Origin: Mixophyes australis
Taxonomy: Eukaryota > Chordata > Amphibia > Anura > Limnodynastidae
Assembly (NCBI GenBank): GCA_036250195.1
Contig: JAVHZZ010000003.1
Coordinates: 35,992,335 to 36,056,334 of the forward strand
Length of the DNA stretch: 64,000 nucleotides
Direction of reading: 5' to 3'
Shown: positions 56,548-64,000 of the stretch, in pieces
How positions within the stretch are numbered: the first letter of the stretch is position 1
How the letters are laid out: each line of letters starts with the position of its first letter
Notes under the pieces: model-generated
Database searches by the model: none
What the model was told of the DNA's origin: nothing
What the model saw: the letters and a program-made list of their open reading frames with translations, nothing else
Program-made: the position numbers and the translations under genes

Positions 56548-57410
56548 AATTGAGTAATATTCAGTATTATTGTTTAACTAGCTGAACTCAACACAAACAT
56601 GAATAACACATTTTTGGTGGAGTTGTCAGTTAGAAGGTATATGTTTTCGATTTAAGCAAACAATTGTGAATGAAAAAAATATCCCTGGTCATGAATGGTT
56701 AATTGCACCTCTGCAGAGTAACTAAGCAGTCGTCCACTAAGGTTAAATAATGCAAATATGTAAATACATCATGGTGGCTCTCTGCTGCGCCCAAATGTTT
56801 TACTGAACAATTGTTAAAAGAAAAAACATTTGTGTTCAAAAGTGAGCAGAGGCCAGAAGGAATATGACTCCAACGCTGAATCCAGTCCCCACAATATGAG
56901 GATAGGAAAAATGATTTGTCGAGGACGAGAAGTGTGTTACTACTCGTGTTGATTGCCCAGGCATGTAAGGACATGTGAGTGAAACAGACATCTTCTCCTC
57001 TCCATGCCCCAGTTTGTCTCCTACCGCTCTTGGCCTACTTTCAGAGTGGACCACTTATACTGGAACCAGCAAAATAGACAAGAAAAAAAAAATGAATGTT
57101 AAAAAGTGCAAAACCAGACATAACGTGAGCTGCTAACTCAGATTCCATTACCGTTATCTTTTCTGCTTTAGGGGAGAACTAAATGGTTCCACAGTTCATT
57201 TGCAAATGAAGGAAAAATGATCAGTGTTCATAAAATATGTCACACAAAAAATAATATTTATAATAAATTAATTGTGTAACAATAATAGTACATACAATAC
57301 AAATTTAATTTTATTCTTATATATATACTTACACAGGGACAATGTTGAGAGAATAACTCATAAAGACACATACAAGTAAAATATAGTTTTAAAACATTAA
57401 AGGGAGAAAT
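56548..57410. other. Intronic sequence, no recognised element
   Basis: Nothing recognised. Confidence 0.4.
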
Positions 57411-57690
57411 CCAGCCAGCTATATGGTGCAAATTTGCACCTACAGAAATTATGTTGCAATGCAAAATGTGCGATGTTGCATTCAGGGATAACGCTGGCTG
57501 ATTTTGCAAGTAGCACACAAATACTGGACAACTTTAATTTAAGACCGAGATTAAAAGTTGAACAGGGATTCGATCCAGTATCAACTCTAAATCTGTCCAC
57601 ACATTTCAGATTTGACTCCGTTCTGCAGTGCAACATGCTTTTACCAAGATGCTCGTTTAAGCTGGATTTGCGCCTAAATCTAAATGACAA
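57411..57690. mobile_element. Possible degraded MITE
   Basis: TGCAAATTTGCACC, GTAGCACACAAATACTGGAC and GTGCAACATGCTTTTACCAA resemble parts of the 3781/23366 family, with loosely inverted halves. Weak. Confidence 0.35.
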
Positions 57691-58067
57691 ATAACATCTA
57701 ATGCTGATTTGGAAGCAATTTACATGTAAAACACAGGCATAAAATTAATCTGAAAAAAACAAAACACATATCAGACTCGCATTTACGTGAACACTTACTG
57801 TACTTTGTCTACACTTGCACACCCCTTCCCAACACCCCATATGTCTTTTTAAATGCAAAGAGTCGTAAGTGTAAGATGCGTCGGAGTTTATACAAGGACT
57901 TGCGTTTGCGCATTTCTTGTGCATATGTCCAACTATACACCAGGCCCCCAAGTACTTCAATTTAGCTGCGACATTGTCTTGTAATCGTCAGGATGCCTAG
58001 AATGAACTCCAGAAAGATTGGTTATGTAGGCAGAGATTCACAGGCAGTGAATGGTGCAATAAATGAT
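57691..58067. other. Intronic sequence, no recognised element
   Basis: Nothing recognised. Confidence 0.4.
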
Positions 58068-58221
58068 CCCGTAGATTGTAAGCTTGGGAGCAGGGCCTTC
58101 TCACCTCTTTGTCTGTTTTACCCAGTTTGTTTATTAGTTTACTATGTTTATCCCCAATTGTAAAGCGCTACGGAATATGTTGGCGCTATATAAATAAATG
58201 ATGATGATGATGATGATGATA
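58068..58221 (+). mobile_element. Retroposon 3' tail (GATTGTAAGCTT...GATGATG)
   Basis: GTAGATTGTAAGCTTGGGAG, CAGGGCCTTCTCACCTCTTT, CCCCAATTGTAAAGCGCTAC, GGCGCTATATAAATAAATGA and (GAT)n. Tail like that of the SINE but a different body; probably a LINE 3' end or a second SINE type. Confidence 0.75.
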
Positions 58222-58239
58222 AACAGCAACACAGTTCAA

Positions 58240-59350
58240 GGCAGCAGACACAAGCAGCAGGACTGGCAATATAACTGAATAACTCAGGGAGTCACAAATG
58301 GTAAACTGTTCATAGAGGCGGTACAGAGTAGCCAGGTACCAGACCTAGCTCATAGACTGGAGAAGCAGAGAAGGCTGAATACACAGGAAGTACCACAGTG
58401 TCAGGATACCTGGTAGACTCAGGAGGCATGAGGCACTGGATGATTCACAGATGGCAGGATACCTGTTTACTCAGAAGGCACGAGGTACTGGATGAACCAC
58501 GGTAAACAAGACTTTGTCGTGAAAGCCAGATAATGGGAATGGTCTTGACCTCTGCTTGAGTGACAGCTTAGCCTTAGAGAGGTGAGGAGTATAACGGAGG
58601 AGAGGTATTTACCAGGGATTCCTGCAAGGGAATATTGTCTTAGCTGCTTTCAACCGCAGGTCGCAGTCCTCTAGGGGGCGCAGAGCAGATAACGCACGGA
58701 ACCACCAAGCAACTGTAATGCAGATGGTGTCCACTGAGAGAGGAACGCCAGGCTGAACAGCAAATAGGGGTAACCAAGGGAAACCAATGAACACAATGAA
58801 CCACACAGAACTAAACTGGTGCGATGCTTGATAGACTTGATGTTTTACCAGGAGGCATGAGGCACTGGATCAATCCATGGGTGTCAGACAAGCCGTCATC
58901 ATCATCATCATCAACAACATTTATTTATATAGCGTCAGCAGATTCTGTAGCTTTTTACAATCGGGAACAAACAGTAATAAAACAATACTGGGTAATACAT
59001 ACATGCAGAGAGGTAAGAGGTCCCTGCTCGAAAGCTTACAATCTATGGCCAAAGGGTCAAAAGCCAGGAGAGCAACAAAGGTACAAGGGAATGAGCTGGA
59101 GCGTAGTCAAGAGTGGAGCCTGGTCTAGGTCAGAAGATAAGCAATGAAACCAAGTAACAAGCGGGGGTTAATACCAGGAAGTCAGACTGGAACAGGTTAC
59201 TGGCAGAGGCAGTCTTATAAAGGCAGTGAACAGGTGTGGGTGCTGATTAGGGAATGAGGTAACCCCTGCTGATGAGGTGGTACGTACAATGGTGAGACAG
59301 CAGCACCTCTGGTGGTAGAGGGGTACTGCAGGCAAGGTTCACATTATAGC
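58240..59350 (-). mobile_element. Probable third LTR, interrupted by a retroposon
   Basis: The sequence style matches the 10472 LTR. On the minus strand there is a CTTTATAAGACTGCC promoter-like site (59211-59223 region). GGAGGCATGAGGCACTGGAT recurs at about 58420 and 58853, with a diverged form near 58465. A retroposon (58896-59046) lies within. I could not define the ends or a duplication. Confidence 0.45.
58896..59046 (-). mobile_element. Retroposon tail inserted in reverse
   Basis: (ATC)n, AACATTTATTTATATAGCGT, GGTAAGAGGTCCCTGCTCG, AAAGCTTACAATCTATGGCC: the reverse complement of the 58068-58221 type. Confidence 0.8.
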
Positions 59351-59938
59351 AAAGTCTAACCATAGCTCTGAGCAGACCACCATGTTTGAGGACTAGCTTG
59401 ATGTGGTGGGAACGCAAAAAACATATTTCGGAATGAAACATTTAGAGGTCATTTAGATTTAGACACATTTATGAACACGTAAAATCTGTGTCACATTAAT
59501 GTGTTTATTTTGTGTTGCACATATCTTAAGACACATTCAACGTAAAATACACATGTGCATCCATCAGCATGAAGATTTACAGCACATCAAGAACTTGAGA
59601 AACTGATGATGATGATGATGAATGTCATTATGTGTTAAAAGTAAATAAATAAACCTCTCCCCCCCAAAAAAATGTGGTCCCCACACCAGCGCTCATAGCA
59701 TGGGCTAGTTGCAAAAGTTACGGGGTGGGGTCCCCCCACAATTGCCCCAGCCAGCAAACTAGACTACGGGCGCTGGTGTTTGGATCACTTTTTGAGCTGC
59801 CAAGGGTCTGATTCATCCAGGAAGGTAAAACAAACGTATTGTGCGTTTTTTTAAAAAAAAAAGAAGCGACAAAATGTTTCCTATTGGTAGTCTGAATGAT
59901 GGGACTCTTTTCATAAAGAGTTTATTAGGAGAGGCATT
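59351..59938. other. Intronic sequence, no recognised element
   Basis: A GGTCTGATTCATCCAGGAAG scrap near 59806 resembles the GGGCCTGATTCATTAAGG end. Confidence 0.4.
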
Positions 59939-60577
59939 GGGGCATATTTAACAAGCACCGCAGGAAATGAAAAATAGTTTTCAATCCTTATCGCATTGAT
60001 AAGTATTGAACTATTTCTCATATTTATTAAAAACTCTCCACAGGAACAGCCGTTCAGAAGAACGGCTGTTCCTGTGAAGTATAACACTTACCTTTACACT
60101 GGCTCTGCACTTGCGGTTTTGATTGCGATCTGGTTTCCTGCTTTGAATCCCTGTGCGCATGCGCCGATCGAAAAATTGGGCATGCGCACAGAGAATCCTA
60201 CTGTGCAGTGTGAAGAGCGAACAGTTGTCATGTGACAGTGAGGAATCACATGATCCCTCCACACAGGCACGCTGGACAGAAATGAAAAGTGAAGAAAAGA
60301 CCAATTACGAAGATGTACGCCAGCTTCAGCTGACGTACATTAACAAAACAAGTTTCCGAAAATTAATAATTTTCTGAACTTGTTAGCTTGTCTTACGGAG
60401 CAGTCACCATACTATTTTATGGTGACTGCTCAGACAAACGTAATAGAATGCAAAGCATCAGATATCCATGATATCAGCTGCGATGCAACAATCATAAATT
60501 TGAAGAATCCTCCAAATTGCGTCTGAATCATCGTAAGTGTCCTTTGGGTAAATTACACTAGTTGATAAATAGGCCCC
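59939..60577 (+). mobile_element. Multi-hairpin non-autonomous DNA element, copy 2
   Basis: GGGGCATATTTAACAAG to GATAAATAGGCCCC with ATT on both sides as a possible 3-bp duplication. Hairpins: AACAGCCGTTC/GAACGGCTGTT, TGTGCGCATGCGCC/GGGCATGCGCACA, CCAGCTTCAGCTGACG, AAGTTTCCGAAAATT..., GAGCAGTCACCATA/TATGGTGACTGCTC. Inverted partner of 18872-19467. Confidence 0.82.
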
Positions 60578-61000
60578 ATTGTTTTAGAGCCATAAGATAT
60601 ATGATGTTGGATAACCCCTTTAATAAAAGAAAAAACAAACAAACATATTCCCGTATAATGTGTTTTTTGGCATATTTAGATAATAGAGAAGACTCCTTAT
60701 ATCCAAACATGTACAAGCAACTTCAAGCCCAAGGGCCACAAGCAGTCATCATTTTCAGGAACTCTTTAATCCTTTCTCATGCATGAAACCCCCATGTATC
60801 CAAGTCAGGAAGAGAGCACTAGAAACGCAGTATCTGTCCCCCCAGGCATACTGAATAGGATGTCCGACCTTGTTATCAGAAGCTAGGACATATTTTTTTG
60901 TTGCTCCACAGCACCATCTACTGGACTCTAATGTATAAAGCAGATGATAATCCCATATGAAGGACATTTAGGGGTAATAGCTACTCACCAAGGGGCTACT
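60578..61000. other. Intronic sequence, no recognised element
   Basis: Nothing recognised. Confidence 0.4.
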
Positions 61001-61160
61001 GTTAAGTTGAATGCAATTTGTGTTCTTGGTGTATAATACGCTTTTTAACATCCGCGCACAAAACTCTAATTTCGTAATTACTGCTTTGTGTGCTTGCCCT
61101 GAAGTAAAAAAAAAATAAAGAGTATTATACGCCAAGGACGCAATTTGCTTTCAACTTAAA
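61001..61160. mobile_element. Small palindromic MITE (GTTAAGTTGAATGCAATTTG)
   Basis: Left TTAAGTTGAATGCAATTTG with GGTGTATAATAC; right GTATTATACGCC with CAATTTGCTTTCAACTTAA. Arms pair imperfectly. Confidence 0.7.
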
Positions 61161-62084
61161 ATGAGCCACCAAGGGTGCAAAAACTGGCATAGCGGCTGCT
61201 CTGGGGTCTAGCACTGCCCCAGAGCCCTGCTCACAGTCTCTACTGCTTACTGTCACAGCGTCAACTCACTAGGAACTAATGACATCGCAGAGACACAAAG
61301 TTCCGGGGTCCCCAATTCTTCCAGACTGGGCAATCTGGGTCTTATAGTGTTACTGTTAAAAACTGAATTTGTCAGGAAAAATCAATTGTTACAGCGAGCA
61401 TCGGGTTCTCATAGCAGCACTTCTAAATGGAGCTCTCATTAACTCTTGAATTTCCAGATTGCTAAACTTACAGGGAACATTGCAGAGGGTGCTACAGATG
61501 CCCAGAATCCCCCTCTAGACCAGAGTATCTGATTGAAATTTGAAGTAAGAGAACGTGATTTGCAGGCTGTCCCACTGCAGAATGCAGGCACAGTGTTAGA
61601 CATAATATTCGTAGAGGGGCCCTAAACTATTTGTCTGTGAATTATACAATGTCATTAAGTACCATAAATTGTGTGACATGTAACAGTCCACATTCTGGGA
61701 CTCCTCACCAGACATATTCCCAACAGAATACAGACCTGTAAGCAAACTAAGCCCCAGTCCTTCTGCCTTCATTCTGCTACAGCCACTGTACATCTGTCAC
61801 AAGGAAGTACAAGCTATGCTCATTATCCTATGACCTTATGTAGAGATGGTATTATACTGTAATCCAATATCTTGGCTGTGTAGAGAGGATAAACAATTTG
61901 TAAGTCTAGTTTTAGGGTTGGGAGAGTTTGTATATGGTATAGGGTGATAACTATGTAGGAATTTGGCATGTTCCACAAGTAAATCCATTATAATATGAAA
62001 TGCTGCTTATTACTGAGCTGAATAATATATATGGAGTGTATATTCATAACTAAATATTTCCTTCCATTTCCTCCTCTCTAGCAG
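61161..62084. other. Intronic sequence, no recognised element
   Basis: Nothing recognised. Confidence 0.4.
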
Positions 62085-62265
62085 GTAGCCTTGGCAGGGG
62101 TGTTTCTCTAATAGAGCAGACACAGAGTGACTGCCGTCTTGTCAGTCTTGCTTTGCAAAAATGCGCTGTAAGGATTGGTTGAGTCATAAACAAGGGTAAG
62201 GCCAGTGATGTCACAGCAGCTCAAATGTCTGCAGTCTCAGCTTTGTCACCCGCATCAAACCCTAA
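62085..62265 (+). repeat. Diverged dispersed repeat, copy 2
   Basis: AATAGAGCAGACACAGAGTG, GTCTTGCTTTGCAAAAATGC, GTGATGTCACAGCAGCTCAA and CTGCAGTCTCAGCT align in order with 20830-21020. Confidence 0.65.
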
Positions 62266-62391
62266 AGATTAAATCATAGACACTGTCCTAAAGATGGGGG
62301 AGGGGTTTTAGCTGTCCTTAATAGTCTGAGAAGGAGATACTTTAACAGAGCTGTATTTTACTTTTCATGATCCTTGTAAGATCATGATTTA

Positions 62392-63000
62392 TGTGGCACG
62401 GTGGTTAGCATTGCTGCCTCACTGTGCAGGGGGTATTAGCTTTTATTCAGACCAGGGCATTTACCTGTGTGTAGTATATGTTTTACGCATGTTTGCTATG
62501 GTTTCCTCTGAGTGCTCCAGTTCCCTCCTACAGTCTAAAAACACACTGGTAGGTAGATATTGGTGTGTGTGCTTGAGTGGTAGAGAATTTAGACCATACT
62601 CGCCCACTCTCCCTGAATTTCTGGGAGACTCACGAATTCCAGGTAGGTCTCCTGGACTCCTCGGGAGAGCAGACCAATCTTCAGCATTCTGCCCATTTTC
62701 TAGTACTGTGGGCAGGATTGGAGCCTGTATGATGCGATTTGTGGTGAATCGCGCACGTTTAGCCATGCCACGTTGCAGAATGAGGTGATCGCGTCACGGA
62801 GGCAGGTCAAAAATTGCGCGATTCTCCGCACCCCGGCCCCTCATTCCGCGCACCTCCCCTCCCCACCAGGATCTCCAAGAGAGGAACATTCAAAAGTCGG
62901 TAAGTATGATTTAAATTGTAAGCACACTGGAACAGGGACTAATGTGAATGATTATACATCACAAAACGCTGTGTAATATCACCTGTGAATAACAATAGTA
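62392..63000 (+). mobile_element. SINE (plus orientation) split by a MITE
   Basis: Head GGCACGGTGGTTAGCATTGC; middle GGTTTCCTCTGAGTGCTCCA and GGTAGAGAATTTAGA; after the insertion ATTGTAAGCACACTGGAAC and AACAGGGACTAATGTGAATG. The tail is degraded. Confidence 0.78.
62595..62908. mobile_element. hAT-like MITE in SINE (CATACTCGCC ends)
   Basis: Ends CATACTCGCCCACTCTCCC and GTCGGTAAGTATG; flanks ATTTAGAC/ATTTAAAT each differ by one base from the SINE's own ATTTAGAT, i.e. an 8-bp duplication (62587-62594, 62909-62916). Interior like 56238-56547. Confidence 0.85.
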
Positions 63001-63615
63001 AGGAGAATGCAGCTTATACATTTACTATAAGCAGTGACTCACGTATTACACAACAGCTTGCAGTGAGGTAATGAAATACACATTGGAAAGATGTGTCATG
63101 AACGTGAAATTCCCCTCATTATTTTCAGTAATACTATATGAATTGGGATAATCCGGGAAGATCAGAAACGCACGCCCCCATAACTCCAGCACAGATGCTT
63201 TAATTTACAATAATAACTTGCACAACAGAGTATCAGCTTCTTAGTTTATAGGAAATGATCGCTGCCTCTCTGGCCAGGGTGCAGGTGCCTTTCATCTGTG
63301 CTAGACAGGCTTAGCAATGTAAACAAGTCCTTGTATGACTCAGAGAGACAGAGGAGCCAAATAAGGAGGGTGTCTACTCAGCACACCAGGGGACAGTTGT
63401 GGTACCACGTCATTAAACGCCCAAACGTGGTATAAATGCAGAATTTAAAGAGGGGAAAAATGTGCAGCTTGTAAAATGTAAATCCTTATAATAGTACATA
63501 TATGTCAGATGACAAAGGACTGCATAGCAGCACTATGTAACCTGGTAAAGAAGCCACATGAAAATATGTAGCCACAAGAAAAACACTTTGCCTGAGTAAC
63601 TTAATTACCAAGAAT
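63001..63615. other. Intronic sequence, no recognised element
   Basis: Nothing recognised. Confidence 0.4.
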
Positions 63616-63943
63616 ATCATCATCATCATTTATTTATATAGCGCCGCTGATTCTGCAGCGCTGTACAGAGAACTCATTCACATCAGTCCCTGCCGCATTG
63701 GAGCTTACAGTCTAAATTCCCTAACATACACACAGACACACAGACTAAGGTCAATTTTGATAGCAGCCAATTCACCTACCAGTATGTTTTTGGAGTGTGG
63801 GAGGAAACTGGAGCACCCGAAGGAAACCCACACAAACACGGGGAGAACATACAAACTCCTCACAGATAAGGTCATGGTCGGGAATTGAACTCATGACCCC
63901 AGTGCTGTAAGGCAGAAGTGCTAACCACTACCCCACTGTGCTG
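63616..63943 (-). mobile_element. tRNA-headed SINE, best full-length copy
   Basis: Minus strand: head GTAGTGGTTAGCACTTCTGC with GAGTTCAATTCCCGACC (B-box-like), conserved middle TTTCCTTCGGGTGCTCCAGT, then TTAGGGAATTTAGACTGTAA, tail CAGCGGCGCTATATAAATAA and (GAT)n. Other copies: 34104, 45754, 50765, 50001 and 62392. Confidence 0.9.
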
Positions 63944-64000
63944 TCATTCTTACTTCATGTACACAGTAGAGGTGAGGTGCATTTGCTAAAGCCATTTTGG

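Noticed and set aside
63616..63943. A/B-box-like motifs suggesting a tRNA gene
   Set aside because: They belong to the SINE head; no cloverleaf with anticodon arm is evident.

Overview
The window reads as intronic DNA of a large vertebrate gene in an amphibian, almost certainly a frog. No bacterial-type gene layout, rRNA, tRNA or CRISPR array is visible. The amphibian call rests on the repeat suite: palindromic MITEs built around a GCAACCAATCAGATTCTAG core, a tRNA-headed SINE ending in a GCGCTATATAAATAAATGATGATG tail, Tc1-like transposase remnants, many hAT elements with 8-bp target duplications, and a repeat carrying GACGAAACGCGTCAGGATTC. I cannot name the species.

The one piece of host coding sequence I can defend is a short exon on the + strand at about 37202-37357. 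It encodes the start of the first immunoglobulin domain of MDGA2 (MAM domain-containing GPI-anchor protein 2), a neuronal surface protein that binds neuroligins. The rest of the window would then be the flanking introns: about 37 kb upstream (probably intron 1) and about 26.6 kb downstream (probably intron 2). The exon is squeezed between a Tc1-like 3' end about 55 bp upstream and a dispersed repeat that starts at or within a few bases of its 3' end. Its splice sites look unusual.

Layout. 0.6-2.3 kb: a solo LTR (5-bp duplication AATAT) swollen by a 46-bp minisatellite. 2.5-2.9 kb: a hAT MITE. 3.4-5.2 kb: palindromic MITEs, one nested in another. 6.5-7.4 kb: a hAT element containing a ~30-bp minisatellite. 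8.5-9.2 kb: MITEs. 10.5-11.8 kb: a second solo LTR (TAGAC) swollen by an 80/81-bp minisatellite. 14.1-14.7 kb: Tc1 remnant. 14.9-18.9 kb: mostly unique-looking sequence. 18.9-19.5 and 59.9-60.6 kb: inverted copies of a multi-hairpin element. 25.1-25.5 and 52.0-52.4 kb: inverted copies of a Helitron-like element. 26.8-27.6 kb: hAT nested in a MITE. 29.5-30.5 kb: hAT nested in a Tc1 remnant. 32.2-32.6 kb: hAT. 33.8-34.6 kb: SINEs. 36.5-37.15 kb: Tc1 remnant, then the exon, then a repeat and an LTR to 38.9 kb. 39.4-40.4 kb: a DNA transposon with a hAT inside, whose empty counterpart lies at 48.0-48.7 kb. 41.35-44.35 kb: a 3-kb hAT element made mostly of about 80 copies of a 26-bp repeat. 45-64 kb: SINEs, MITEs, LTRs and minisatellites.

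The recurring theme is minisatellites born inside transposable elements: two LTRs and two copies of one hAT family have each amplified a different internal repeat. The longest open reading frames (700-790 codons) are by-products of the 26-bp array and not genes. No new enzymatic or defence system is visible.
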